Positions 44,572 through 54,173 of a stretch of 64,000 bases of DNA are shown one piece after another (position 1 is the stretch's first letter; every line of letters starts with the position of its first letter). The translations under genes and the position numbers were made by a program. Source of the DNA: Streptomonospora mangrovi (lineage in GTDB: Bacteria > Actinomycetota > Actinomycetes > Streptosporangiales > Streptosporangiaceae); NCBI RefSeq assembly GCF_027604915.1, contig NZ_JAJAQC010000002.1, positions 88,612 through 152,611 of the forward strand, in the 5' to 3' direction. The notes under the pieces are model-generated. The model saw nothing but the letters and a program-made list of their open reading frames with translations, did no database searches and was not told the origin of the DNA.

Positions 44572-44652
44572 TTAGGCTCAATGGTGCCACAGCCGCGCGG
44601 CGCGCTCGCGTGGCCGGCGGGAGCCCGAACGGTCGGAGGGGCGGCGGAGACG

Positions 44653-44994
44653 ATGGACGAGTGCCCGATGCGGCCCGGGGACGACCACTACCGCGTCGTG
44701 GGGCCGGAGGATTCCGTGGAGGACGCCGTGGACCTGGGCGTCCGCCCCGATCCCGAACGGGTCCGCGCCCTGGCCGAGGCGGGCCGCACCGTGCTGGTGC
44801 GCTGCCCGGGTGCCGCCGGCGCCGACGACTCCGCCGAGTCCGCCGAGGCGGTCGCGCTGGCCGCGCTGTACGCCTGGCTGGGGGCGCGGGTGTTCGCCAC
44901 CGCCCACCGCCGCCCGGTGCGCCAGGCACTGGACATGGTGGCCTCGCTGCGGGGCCACCGCCCCCCGGCGGTCGCCCGCCGGGGCCTGGCCTGA
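44653..44994 (+). CDS. Small protein resembling the C-terminus of dihydropteroate synthase
   Basis: 113 residues. The final ~50 ('VALAALYAWLGARVFATAHR' and 'RPVRQALDMVASLRG', ending 'RPPAVARRGLA') look like the last helices of actinobacterial FolP. The catalytic pterin and pABA motifs are absent. It sits between the LOG gene and the DivIVA/tag pair, where several actinomycetes carry folP, but on the opposite strand. ATG 44653 is chosen; GGAG is only 3 nt before it, so ATG 44668 is possible. Remnant versus distinct protein is unresolved. Confidence 0.62.
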   Translation: MDECPMRPGDDHYRVVGPEDSVEDAVDLGVRPDPERVRALAEAGRTVLVRCPGAAGADDSAESAEAVALAALYAWLGARVFATAHRRPVRQALDMVASLRGHRPPAVARRGLA

Positions 44995-45142
44995 AGGCCG
45001 GACGCGCCGACACCGGTCAGCCCGCCGGGGGGCCGGGACCGCGGCGAGGCACCGGGGCCGGGCGGGGTCCGGGCGCGCGGCCACCGCCCCCACCACGACG
45101 GCATGGGACGCACGGGGCGCACAGGCCGTCCGGCACACAGGA

Positions 45143-45201
45143 ACGGGGACCGCGCGTGCGGCCCTGGCGTGGTCCCCACCCAGGCCGTCGCCGGTCCCCG
45201 T
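45143..45201. repeat. Inverted repeat in convergent gap
   Basis: ACGGGGACCG (45143-45152) is the exact complement of CGGTCCCCGT (45192-45201); an inner GGTCCCC at 45171-45177 can pair alternatively. The gap 44995-45233 has no gene; this may act as a terminator for the flanking convergent genes. Confidence 0.4.
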
Positions 45202-45233
45202 GTCCGATGCCGCCGCCCGTGCGGGCGTGCGGG

Positions 45234-46049
45234 CTAGCCCTCCGAGGCGTCCTCGGCGGCGTGGATGCTGGCGGCCTCCTCGACCACCCGCTCCGCCTCG
45301 AACTCGCGGCGGGCGAGGTCGACGTGGGACTTGCGGATGATGTCCACGACCTCGTCGGGGTCGTCGGTGACATACATCAGGTCCGGGTCGTCGGGGGAGA
45401 TCGTCCCCTCCTCCAGCAGCGTGCCCCGGATCCAGTCGATCAGCCCGCCCCAGAACTCGGTGCCCACCAGGACCACCGGGAAGCGGGTGACCTTGCCGGT
45501 CTGCACCAGGGTCACCGACTCGAACAGCTCGTCCAGCGTGCCGAACCCGCCGGGCAGCACCACGAACGCCTGGGAGTACTTGACGAACATGGTCTTGCGC
45601 ACGAAGAAGTACCGGAACGTGACGCCCATGTCGATGTGGTGGTTGAGGCTCTGCTCGAAGGGCAGCTCGATGCCGAGCCCGATCGAGGTGCCGCCAGCCT
45701 CCTGGGCGCCCCGGTTGGCGGCCTCCATCACGCCCGGGCCGCCGCCGGTGATCACGGTGTAGCCGGCCTCGGCCAGCCTCGAGCCGATCTGGCGGCCCAG
45801 TTCGTAGTAGGGGGTGTCGGGCTTGGTCCGCGCCGAGCCGAACACGCTCACGGCGTGCCCGACCTCCGACAGCAGGCCGAAGCCCTCCACGAACTCGGAC
45901 TGGATGCGCAGTACGCGCCAGGGATCGGTGTGGACCCAGTCGGTGGGCCCCCTGCGGTCGAGGAGGCGCTGGTCCGTTGTTGTCTCAGGTATGGCGTTTC
46001 CGCGGTAGGTCAGTGGTCCCGCGCTTCGGACCTTTCGTGGTTCGGTCAT
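45234..46049 (-). CDS. LOG-family Rossmann-fold protein (TIGR00730)
   Basis: 271 residues. 'VSVFGSARTKPDTPYYELGR', 'GGGPGVMEAANRGA' and 'LPGGFGTLDELFE' are the LOG signatures; family members include cytokinin riboside 5'-monophosphate phosphoribohydrolases. Members of this longer type are common in actinobacteria (Rv1205). ATG 46049 has no clear ribosome site. It is downstream of dapE in the same direction. Confidence 0.9.
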   Translation of the reverse strand: MTEPRKVRSAGPLTYRGNAIPETTTDQRLLDRRGPTDWVHTDPWRVLRIQSEFVEGFGLLSEVGHAVSVFGSARTKPDTPYYELGRQIGSRLAEAGYTVITGGGPGVMEAANRGAQEAGGTSIGLGIELPFEQSLNHHIDMGVTFRYFFVRKTMFVKYSQAFVVLPGGFGTLDELFESVTLVQTGKVTRFPVVLVGTEFWGGLIDWIRGTLLEEGTISPDDPDLMYVTDDPDEVVDIIRKSHVDLARREFEAERVVEEAASIHAAEDASEG

Positions 46050-46150
46050 GGTGGCAAAGCTATCCGCAACGCCGGTGGTCCACGCTTAAGCGCGGGCCAC
46101 GCGCGGGCGTCGGGAGGCGGACGGGTCCGGTTCGACCCGGGTCGGGGGCC

Positions 46151-47218
46151 TCACCGGCCGGTGCCGGTCAGCCACGCGGCCATCCGCCGCTCGGCCTCGG
46201 CCACGGCCGCCAGGTCCACCCACTCGTCGCGGGTGTGGGCCAGGGTGGGCTCGCCGGGGCCGTAGTTGACGGCGGGCACGCCCAGCTCCGACATCCGCGC
46301 GACGTCGGTCCAGCCCAGCTTGGCGCGCGCCTGCCCCTGCCCCACCGCCGCGACGAACTCGGCGGCGGCGGGGTCGTCCAGGCCGGGCCGGGCGGGCGCG
46401 GCGGAGTCGGTGACGCGGACGTCGAACCCGGCGAACAGCTCGCGCAGGTAGACCTCGGCCGCCGCCGGGTCGCGGTCGGGCGCGAAGCGGTAGTTGACGG
46501 TGACCACGCACTCGTCGGGGATGACGTTGCCCGCCACGCCGCCGGAGACGAACACCGCGTTCAGGCCCTCGTGGTACTCCAGGCCCTCCACCACGGGCCG
46601 GCGGGGCCGGTAGGCGCGCAGGATGTCCAGGATCGCGCCGGCCTCGTGGACGGCGTTGCGGCCCATCCACGAGCGGGCGCTGTGGGCGCGCTCGCCGCGC
46701 GCGATGACCTCCACGCGCATGGTGCCCTGGCACCCGCCCTCGATGACGCCGCCGGTGGGCTCCAGCAGCACCGCGAAGTCGCCGGCCAGCAGCTCGGGCC
46801 GGGTGCGGGCCAGCCGGCGCAGCCCGTTGCGCTCGGCGTCGACCTCCTCGCAGTCGTAGAAGACGTAGGTGACGTCGTGCACGGGCTCGGCCACGGTGGC
46901 GGCCAGCCGCAACTGCACGGCCACCCCGCTCTTCATGTCGGAGGTGCCGCAGCCGTAGAGCCGGTCGCCCTCGACGCGCGAGGGGACGTTGCCGGCCACG
47001 GGCACGGTGTCGATGTGCCCGGCGAGCACGACCCGGCGCTCCCGGCCCAGCGCGGTGCGGGCCACCACGGCGTCGCCGTCGCGCTCCACCGCCAGGTGCG
47101 GCAGGGCGGAGAGGGCGCGCTCGATGTCGTCGGCCAGGGCGCGCTCCCCGCCGCTGACGGACTCGGTGTCCACCAGGGCGGCGGTGAGGTCGCGGACGTC
47201 GGCGGTGAGGTCCAGCAT
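46151..47218 (-). CDS. dapE: Succinyl-diaminopimelate desuccinylase
   Basis: 355 residues of the M20 family. 'VVLAGHIDTVP' (metal His, Asp), 'GCGTSDMKSGVAV' (bridging Asp), 'YDCEEVDAERNGL' (Glu pair), 'GERAHSARSWMGRNAVH' (dimer domain) and 'EPTLAHTRDEWV' (final His) are in place. It hydrolyses N-succinyl-LL-diaminopimelate to DAP in lysine and cell-wall synthesis. ATG 47218 begins 'LDLTADVRDL'. It follows dapD, after a strong terminator. Confidence 0.94.
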   Translation of the reverse strand: MLDLTADVRDLTAALVDTESVSGGERALADDIERALSALPHLAVERDGDAVVARTALGRERRVVLAGHIDTVPVAGNVPSRVEGDRLYGCGTSDMKSGVAVQLRLAATVAEPVHDVTYVFYDCEEVDAERNGLRRLARTRPELLAGDFAVLLEPTGGVIEGGCQGTMRVEVIARGERAHSARSWMGRNAVHEAGAILDILRAYRPRRPVVEGLEYHEGLNAVFVSGGVAGNVIPDECVVTVNYRFAPDRDPAAAEVYLRELFAGFDVRVTDSAAPARPGLDDPAAAEFVAAVGQGQARAKLGWTDVARMSELGVPAVNYGPGEPTLAHTRDEWVDLAAVAEAERRMAAWLTGTGR

Positions 47219-47302
47219 GGCGGCGGCGGCCTTCCGGGTCGGTTCTTCCGGGGCGGGTCTGTTGGGCGGGTTTGCGGGCCGGGTCCTGCGGTCGGGCGGG
47301 GC

Positions 47303-47334
47303 GGCCGGCCTCCGCCGCGCGGCGGAGGCCGGCC
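47303..47334 (-). terminator. Terminator after dapD
   Basis: 14-bp perfect stem, 47303-47316 with 47321-47334, loop GCGC. It begins 8 nt past the dapD stop, so dapE probably has its own promoter. Confidence 0.85.
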
Positions 47335-47341
47335 CGGCGGG

Positions 47342-48178
<837 letters not shown>

Positions 48179-48452
48179 GGCCTGGGAGCCTACCGGGAGT
48201 GAGCGGGGCGCCCGAACCCGGCGCGGCGCCGCGCCGGCCGCCGCGCCCGCCGCCGCTTCACGGTCGGTGACGGCGGCGCCGCGCTGCGCGCGGTCCGGGC
48301 GCCTGTTCACCCGTACGCCTTACCATGCGTGCTAGGCCCCGCCCGGATCCCGCGGCCACCCTGCGTGGCGGCCGGCCGCCGGCGCGGCCTCCCCTGTCAA
48401 ATGCGGTGCACGCCCCTCGCGGTCGCGCGCCCCTGAACCCAACGGTCTGCCT

Positions 48453-49304
48453 GTGCCCCGAAAGCTGCGAAGAGTCTCCGCGTTCTTCAAGATCCTGCTG
48501 GCGCTGACCCTGGTCTGCGGTGCGCTGGTCGCGGGCGGTTACTACGTGATGTCCTCGGTGGACCCCATCGAGGTCGCCGAGCCCGAGCCCGCCGAGGCGT
48601 GCACGTTCGCCGCCGAGGGGGACGAGGACTCCATCGCCCCCGAGCAGGCGGCCAACGCCGCGACCATCGGCGGCGTCGCCTTCAGCAAGGACCTGCCGCG
48701 CCACGCCGTGGTGGTGGCCTACGCCACGGTGTGGCAGGAGTCGAAGTTCTACAACATCGAGTACGGCGACCTGGACTCGGTCGGCCTGTTCCAGCAGCGC
48801 CCCTCCCAGGAGTGGGGCGAGCCGGACCAGCTCATGGACCCCGTCTACGCGTCCTCGGCGTTCTACGACAAGCTCGTGGACGTGCCGGGCTACTCCGAGG
48901 TCCCGGTCTACGAGGCGGCGCAGGCGGTGCAGCGCAGCGCCGACGGGTTCGCCTACGACCAGCACGAGCCGCTGGCGCGGGTGATGGCCGAGGCGTTCAC
49001 CGGCGCGGCCGGCACGGCGGTGTCGTGCGTGCTGCCCGACGGCGTGGGCGAGCCCCGGCTGGACGAGGCGAGCGCGGAGATGGCGCGGGTGTTCGGCGTG
49101 GAGCCGACCGCCGTGCCGCCCGGCCCGACCTACCAGACCGGCGACATCGGCTGGGCCATGGCGCAGTGGGCGGTGGCCAACGCCAAGGAGTACGGGATCT
49201 CGGCGGTGACCTACCAGGACCAGCGGTGGCGGGCCGAGGCCGGCGACAAGGGCTGGCAGACGGTGCCCGACGCCGCCCCCGACCACGAGGTGGTGCTGGA
49301 GTAG
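48453..49304 (+). CDS. Membrane-anchored protein with lysozyme-like (SLT) fold
   Basis: 283 residues. An uncleaved signal or anchor ('AFFKILLALTLVCGALVAGG') precedes an external domain. 'VVVAYATVWQESKFYNI' with 'LDSVGLFQQRPSQEWG' is the SLT-like Glu and QQRP pattern seen in actinobacterial lysozyme-like proteins, often mis-named heavy-metal transporters. Whether it cleaves glycan is unknown. GTG 48453 lacks a ribosome site. It is convergent with dapC. Confidence 0.75.
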   Translation: MPRKLRRVSAFFKILLALTLVCGALVAGGYYVMSSVDPIEVAEPEPAEACTFAAEGDEDSIAPEQAANAATIGGVAFSKDLPRHAVVVAYATVWQESKFYNIEYGDLDSVGLFQQRPSQEWGEPDQLMDPVYASSAFYDKLVDVPGYSEVPVYEAAQAVQRSADGFAYDQHEPLARVMAEAFTGAAGTAVSCVLPDGVGEPRLDEASAEMARVFGVEPTAVPPGPTYQTGDIGWAMAQWAVANAKEYGISAVTYQDQRWRAEAGDKGWQTVPDAAPDHEVVLE

Positions 49305-49321
49305 CCGGCGCGCGGCAGGGT

Positions 49322-49350
49322 CCCGGGCCGCCGGTTCCGCGCGGCCCGGG
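49322..49350. terminator. Hairpin after SLT-like gene
   Basis: CCCGGGCCGC (49322-49331) pairs with GCGGCCCGGG (49341-49350), 9-nt loop, 17 nt beyond the stop. It is between convergent genes. Confidence 0.65.
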
Positions 49351-49355
49351 TCCGA

Positions 49356-49400
49356 CCGGCCCGGCCCGGCCCGGCCCGGCCCGGTCTGGCCCGGTCTGGC
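49356..49400. repeat. CCGGC pentamer tract and 10-bp repeat
   Basis: Five tandem CCGGC units (49356-49380) are followed by two copies of CCGGTCTGGC (49381-49400). It is simple-sequence DNA in the gap before dapC. Confidence 0.85.
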
Positions 49401-49452
49401 GCGGTGCCGGGCCGCGCGCCGCGCGCGGGCGGGCGCGCGGTCCGCCGCGCCG

Positions 49453-50571
49453 TCAGGCCGCCAGCGCCTCCAGGCGCTTGGCGGCGGCCGCCACCCGCTC
49501 GTCGGTGGCGGTGAGGGCCACGCGCACGTGCCGGGCGCCCGAGGGGCCGTAGAAGTCGCCGGGGGCCACCAGGATCCCGTGCTCGGCCAGCAGCTCCACC
49601 GAGCCCCAGGCGTCGTGGTCGGGGTGGGCGGCCCACAGGTACAGCCCGGCCTCGGAGTGGGTGATGGCCCAGCCGGCGCGCTCCAGCGCGGCGCGCAGCA
49701 CGCGGCGGCGGGCGGCGTAGCGCTCCTTCTGCTCGCGCGCGTGGTCGTCGTCGTCCAGCGCGGCGCGCATGGCGGCCTGCACCGGCGCGGGCATGATCAT
49801 CCCGGCGTGCTTGCGCAGGCCCAGCAGCTCATCGATGAGGGCGGGGTCGCCGGCGGCGAAGGCGGCCCGGTAGCCGGCGAGGTTGGAGCGCTTGGACAGC
49901 GAGTGCAGCGCGAGGAGGTTGGCGTGGCTGCCGCCGCAGACGTCGGGGTGCAGCACCGAGACCGGCGCGGTGCCCTCCCAGCCGAGGTCGATGTAGCACT
50001 CGTCGGACACCACGACGGCGCCGCGCTCGCGCGCCCAGTCCACGACCTTGCGCAGGTGGTCGGCGCCCAGCACGCGGCCGGTGGGGTTGGCCGGGGAGTT
50101 CAGCCACACCAGGCGCACCGGCGCGGGCCCCAGCGCGGTGAGGCCGTCGGAGGCCACCGGCTCGGCCCCGCACATGCGGATCCCGATGTCGTAGGTGGGG
50201 TAGGCGAGTTCGGGGAAGACGACGGTGTCGCCCGGCCCCAGCCCCAGCATGGTCGGCAGCCAGGCCACGAACTCCTTGGAGCCCAGGGCGGGCAGCACGG
50301 CGGCGGGGTCGAGGTCGACCCCGTGGCGGCGGGCCAGCCAGCCGGCCGCCGCCGCGCGCAGCTCGGGGGTGCCGTGGGTGGCGGGGTAGCCGGGGCTGTC
50401 GGCGGCCTCGGCCAGCGCCCGCCGCACCAGCGGGGGCACCGGGTCCACCGGTGTGCCCACGGACAGGTCGACGGCGCCGTCGGGATGCGCCGCCGCCCGC
50501 TGCTTGTGCGGTGCCAGCCGGTCCCACGGAAAGACCGGGAGCCGGTCCACTACGCGCCTGCGGTCGGCCAC
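49453..50571 (-). CDS. dapC: N-succinyldiaminopimelate aminotransferase
   Basis: 372 residues, fold-type I PLP aminotransferase. 'ELAYPTYDIGIRMCGAEPV', 'WLNSPANPTGRVLGADHL', 'VVSDECYIDLGWEG' and the PLP lysine in 'HSLSKRSNLAGYR' are clear. The actinobacterial DapC type is supported by its adjacency to fdxA, as in Rv1177-Rv1178. It makes N-succinyl-LL-DAP. GTG 50571 has GAGGGGGA about 8 nt upstream. Confidence 0.92.
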   Translation of the reverse strand: MADRRRVVDRLPVFPWDRLAPHKQRAAAHPDGAVDLSVGTPVDPVPPLVRRALAEAADSPGYPATHGTPELRAAAAGWLARRHGVDLDPAAVLPALGSKEFVAWLPTMLGLGPGDTVVFPELAYPTYDIGIRMCGAEPVASDGLTALGPAPVRLVWLNSPANPTGRVLGADHLRKVVDWARERGAVVVSDECYIDLGWEGTAPVSVLHPDVCGGSHANLLALHSLSKRSNLAGYRAAFAAGDPALIDELLGLRKHAGMIMPAPVQAAMRAALDDDDHAREQKERYAARRRVLRAALERAGWAITHSEAGLYLWAAHPDHDAWGSVELLAEHGILVAPGDFYGPSGARHVRVALTATDERVAAAAKRLEALAA

Positions 50572-50703
50572 TTAATCCATCCCCCTCGTCTCACGCGCGG
50601 GCGCCCGCGTCCGGGCACGCCGCGCCGCCCCCTGCCGCCGGAACGGCGCCGCGCGGGGCGTGCGCCCCGGGCGACCGGGCCGCCCGGTCCCGCTGATCCG
50701 GCC

Positions 50704-50738
50704 GCCGCCGTCGCTTCGCGCCCTCGGCCGACGGCGGC
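50704..50738 (-). terminator. Hairpin between fdxA and dapC
   Basis: GCCGCCGTCG (50704-50713) pairs with CGACGGCGGC (50729-50738), 15-nt loop, beginning 17 nt past the fdxA stop in the leftward direction. It may attenuate read-through into dapC. Confidence 0.5.
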
Positions 50739-50754
50739 CGTGTCCGCCGTGGCC

Positions 50755-51081
50755 CTACTCCGCCTCGGCCTGCGGGGGCAGCTTGGCCACGAGCGGGTGG
50801 TCGGCGTCGATCTGGCCGACCTTGGAGGCGCCGCCCGGCGAACCCAGCTCGTCGAAGAACTCCACGTTGGCCTTGTAGTAGTCCGACCACTGCTCGGGGA
50901 GGTCGTCCTCGTAGTAGATGGCCTCCACGGGGCACACCGGCTCGCAGGCGCCGCAGTCGACGCACTCGTCGGGGTGGATGTAGAGCATGCGCTTGCCCTC
51001 GTAGATGCAGTCGACGGGGCACTCCTCGATGCACGCCTTGTCGAGTACATCGACGCAGGGCTGCGCGATGACGTAGGTCAC
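50755..51081 (-). CDS. fdxA: Seven-iron ferredoxin
   Basis: 108 residues. 'VTYVIAQPCVDVLDKACIEE' continues into 'CPVDCIYEG', and 'DECVDCGACEPVCPVEAIYY' gives the 3Fe-4S/4Fe-4S pattern of FdxA. It carries electrons in the cytosol. GTG 51081 has GAGGAG 6 nt upstream; the frame extends upstream to 51141, but without homology. It precedes dapC, the conserved actinobacterial order. Confidence 0.94.
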   Translation of the reverse strand: MTYVIAQPCVDVLDKACIEECPVDCIYEGKRMLYIHPDECVDCGACEPVCPVEAIYYEDDLPEQWSDYYKANVEFFDELGSPGGASKVGQIDADHPLVAKLPPQAEAE

Positions 51082-51257
51082 GTCGTACTCCTCTTCGGTC
51101 TTCGCCACGTTGACCGCGCGCGTAGATGTCTTCGCTGTCACATAGCCTGGGCGGTGCCGGGCTCCGGCACGCGGATCCGCCGGTCATCTGACACACGATT
51201 CGCAGTCTCCAGTATTGCGCCCGCAGGGCTTTCCCGCGTAATTGGGGGGTAGATCCC

Positions 51258-51518
51258 ATGGGGTTCACCTCGCGGCTGAGCGACGAGCTGACTCCGCGCC
51301 ACATCGGTCGGCGCGCCGCTGTGCGCGTCCGGCTGCCAGAGGGGGGCTTCCGGGATATCGTCGGGGTACTGGAATCCTGGCAGGACGGCGTGATACGCAT
51401 GCGCAGGCGCGACGGTTCCGTGACCGAGGTCACTGCCGCCGACGTCGCCGGAAGCCGTATCGTGCCGCAGCAACCACCGACACGCAGGCGGGGCGCGGGC
51501 TCGCGGGACGAAGCCTGA
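51258..51518 (+). CDS. Small SH3-like domain protein (lone N-terminal domain of a GNAT-type protein)
   Basis: 86 residues. 'SRLSDELTPRHIGRRAAVRV' then 'DIVGVLESWQDGVIRMRRRD' and 'SRIVPQQPPTRRRG' resemble the N-terminal module preceding the GNAT domain in Streptomyces proteins encoded next to fdxA. Here a stop follows immediately and no acetyltransferase is present downstream. GGGGGGTAG lies 5 nt before ATG 51258. It is divergent from fdxA. Confidence 0.7.
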   Translation: MGFTSRLSDELTPRHIGRRAAVRVRLPEGGFRDIVGVLESWQDGVIRMRRRDGSVTEVTAADVAGSRIVPQQPPTRRRGAGSRDEA

Positions 51519-51606
51519 GCACCCGCCGCGGACCGGCGGACACCGCGCGGCCCGGCGGCCGACGCGGGCCGCCGGCCGAGTTGAAGGGGGAGGTGGCGTA
51601 CACGCC

Positions 51607-52935
51607 ATGCAGGAGACCGTCGCTTCCGCCCTCGCCCAACTCGCCCGCGCCGACTCCCGCGCCGCCCAGGTCGCCGAGACCGCGCTCTCCACCCTCACCG
51701 ACGGCCGCAACCTCGAGGCCCTCACCCAGCACGCCGTGCAGGAGTTCTGCTGGTACGTGCTGCCGGTGCGCTTCTCCACCGACTCCGCCGAGCGCCTGTT
51801 CGCGGCGCGCTCCCTGGGCCGGCTGTTCGCCCTGCTGGGCCTGGACCGCTACGCCGCCATCTGCACCTCCACCCGCACCCGCCAGATCCTCGAGGCGTAC
51901 CGGATCAGCCACGACTCCGGGCGCCAGCTCTACCGCCGCGCCATGCGTGCCTCCTGCGTGGAGCCGCCCGACCTGCCCGAACTCACCTGGGGCAGCACCC
52001 TGGGCAGCGCCGAGATCGACGCCTTCCAGGCCACCTCGGCCGGCCTGGAGCTGGCCGTGGCCCTCGACGACATCCGCCCGGGCACCCCGGGCTGGCGCGC
52101 CGCCCAGCAGCAGCAGGCGCGGGCGTTCCTGACCCAGCCCGACTTCCAGGGGCGCAGCCGGCTGGACCGCGTGCGCGAGGAGCGGGTGCGCGCCTGGCTG
52201 GAGTCCCCCTCCCACCCGCACCGCCAGCGGCTGTGGCCGCTGCTGGGCCAGCTCATCACCGGCGCCGAGACCCCGCCCGACGCCGGCACGGCGCTGGCGC
52301 CGGTGGTGCGCCTGCTCGACTACGCCGACGACGGCATCGGCCTCACCCAGATCGGCTACATCTCCCCCAGCGTCGTGCGCGAACTGTGCGCGGAGTTCGA
52401 GTGGACCACCTCGCCCGCGCCGCCGCGCAGCGAGACCGACGTCACCCAGCTCATCGCGCTGCACAAGCTGCTGCGCACCATGCGGGCGGTGCGCCGATCG
52501 GGCCGCCGCCTGGTGCTGACCCGCCGGGGCCGCCACCTGCACGCCGACACCGAGGCGCTGTGGCGGGCCGTTGCCGAGAGCGTCCTGGACACCGACGGCT
52601 TCGCCCAGGCCGCCACCGAGACCCTGCTGGGGCTGCTGCTGTCGCGCTCGGCCCGCTCCACCGGCGTCCACGCCCGCAAGGACGAGCCCGACCTCGCCGA
52701 GGAGGCCCGGCTGGTGCTGGCCGACTCCGGCTGGGGCCACGACGGCCGCCTGCCCGACACCCAGCAGGTGGGCTCGGTGCTGATCACCGTCACCTGGCTG
52801 CTGGAGACCCTGGGGTTCGTGGTCGGCGGCGACCTTCTGGGCGGCGGCGGGCGGCACCGGCTCACCAAGGCCGGGCACGCGTTCTCGCTCACCGCCATGC
52901 ACCTGTCTGCCACCACCCCGCCGACCTCGCTGTAA
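51607..52935 (+). CDS. Unrecognised 442-residue cytosolic protein
   Basis: No recognised family. The N-terminal ~200 residues are helical ('LTQHAVQEFCWYVLPVRF', 'RLFALLGLDRYAAICTS'). The C-terminal half contains 'VVRLLDYADDGIGLTQIGYI' and 'RRSGRRLVLTRRGRHLH', a winged-helix-like pattern also seen in the tails of pRiA4b-ORF3 and SEC-C type actinobacterial proteins. No TM or signal. GGGGGAGG lies about 13 nt before ATG 51607. It follows the SH3-like gene by 88 bp in the same direction. Confidence 0.78.
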   Translation: MQETVASALAQLARADSRAAQVAETALSTLTDGRNLEALTQHAVQEFCWYVLPVRFSTDSAERLFAARSLGRLFALLGLDRYAAICTSTRTRQILEAYRISHDSGRQLYRRAMRASCVEPPDLPELTWGSTLGSAEIDAFQATSAGLELAVALDDIRPGTPGWRAAQQQQARAFLTQPDFQGRSRLDRVREERVRAWLESPSHPHRQRLWPLLGQLITGAETPPDAGTALAPVVRLLDYADDGIGLTQIGYISPSVVRELCAEFEWTTSPAPPRSETDVTQLIALHKLLRTMRAVRRSGRRLVLTRRGRHLHADTEALWRAVAESVLDTDGFAQAATETLLGLLLSRSARSTGVHARKDEPDLAEEARLVLADSGWGHDGRLPDTQQVGSVLITVTWLLETLGFVVGGDLLGGGGRHRLTKAGHAFSLTAMHLSATTPPTSL

Positions 52936-53080
52936 GCGCCTCGGGCGCGCCACCGCGCGCCCGGTGCGGGTGCGCGCCACGGTGCGCCTAGCCTGGACAC
53001 GGCGGCCCCGGCGCAGGGAGCCGGCGACCGCCGCCGGGCACCCGCCCGCCGCCCGAACCGGCCTCACGACCTGGAGCACC

Positions 53081-54118
53081 ATGTCCGCGCCCGAGCCCAC
53101 CGACCGCGACGACGCCAGCACCGAGCCCTCCGCCGCCCCGGCCGGGGTCTCCACCGCGACCGAGGCGGCCGCGGCGGCACCGGAGGAGCCGGAGTCCCAG
53201 GAGGCCCGGCAGGACCCGGAGGAGCCGGAGGCCCCCGGTGCGGAGCGCGAGCCCGCCGCCGGCGGGGCCGCCGCCTCCGGCGAGGCGGCGGCCGCTGAGG
53301 AGGCCGGGGACGGCGCCGGCGAGGGCGCCGGGGGCGGGCGCTCCCGCGCCGACCTGCTGCCCAGCCCGCTGTTCGTGCTGCTGGCGGGGGTCTGCGGCCT
53401 GGCCGGGTGGTTGAGCTGGACCCGCGCCGAGCTGTCCTGGGGCAACGACGGCACTACCGTCTACGTGCCGGCCCTGTTCATCCTGACCGGCTGGGCGGTG
53501 TCGATCGCGCTGCACGAGTTCGGCCACGCCGCCACCGCCTGCGCCCTGGGCGACCGCGCCCAGCGCGGCGGCGCCTACCTGCGGCTGAACCCGTTCCGCT
53601 ACGGCGAACTGTTCGCCAACCTGCTGATGCCGCTGGCGTTCGTGCTGTTCGCCGGGGTCGGCCTGACCGGGCCGGCGGGCTACGTCAACCACGCCGCCGT
53701 GGGCGGGCGGGGCTGGCGCAGCGCCGTGGCCGCCGCCGGGATCGGCGTCAGCCTGGTGCTGGCGGCCGCGCTGGCGGCGGCGGTGGCCGCGCTGGTGCCC
53801 GCCGGGATGTTCACCGACAACTGGATGCTCGGCGGCCTGATGTACCTGTGCTACCTCAACCTCACGGTGGCGCTGGTCAACGTGCTGCCCGTGCCGGGGC
53901 TCGACGGGTTCGACGTGGTGGCGCCCTTCCTGCCCGAGCGCCTGGTGGCGCGCGTGCGGCCCTGGGGCGTGTTCGGCGTGATCGCGGTCTTCGCCGTGCT
54001 GTGGGTGCCCACCGTCAACGTCGCGGTGCCCACCCTGCTCATCGACCTGTTCGCGGCCGTGGGGCTGCCGCAGATGGACATCGGGTTCGGCGAGGTGCTG
54101 CTGCGCTTCTGGGCGTGA
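53081..54118 (+). CDS. Site-2 protease-family intramembrane metalloprotease
   Basis: 345 residues. The first ~95 residues are Ala/Glu-rich and cytosolic ('EPESQEARQDPEEPEAPGAE'). The M50 motif 'ALHEFGHAATA' (HExxH) lies in the second TM helix, and 'NVLPVPGLDGFDV' is the NxxPxxxxDG-type motif. About six TM segments. Family members cleave membrane anti-sigma factors; which target is used here is not shown. GGAG is 5 nt before ATG 53081. Confidence 0.86.
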   Translation: MSAPEPTDRDDASTEPSAAPAGVSTATEAAAAAPEEPESQEARQDPEEPEAPGAEREPAAGGAAASGEAAAAEEAGDGAGEGAGGGRSRADLLPSPLFVLLAGVCGLAGWLSWTRAELSWGNDGTTVYVPALFILTGWAVSIALHEFGHAATACALGDRAQRGGAYLRLNPFRYGELFANLLMPLAFVLFAGVGLTGPAGYVNHAAVGGRGWRSAVAAAGIGVSLVLAAALAAAVAALVPAGMFTDNWMLGGLMYLCYLNLTVALVNVLPVPGLDGFDVVAPFLPERLVARVRPWGVFGVIAVFAVLWVPTVNVAVPTLLIDLFAAVGLPQMDIGFGEVLLRFWA

Positions 54119-54173
54119 CGCGGAGCGCGGCCGTCGGTGCGCTGCTGCGGGGACGCGGGGCTGGGGCGGCGCC

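Noticed and set aside
49356..49400. CRISPR-like repeats
   Set aside because: Units are 5 and 10 bp without spacers: simple-sequence DNA.
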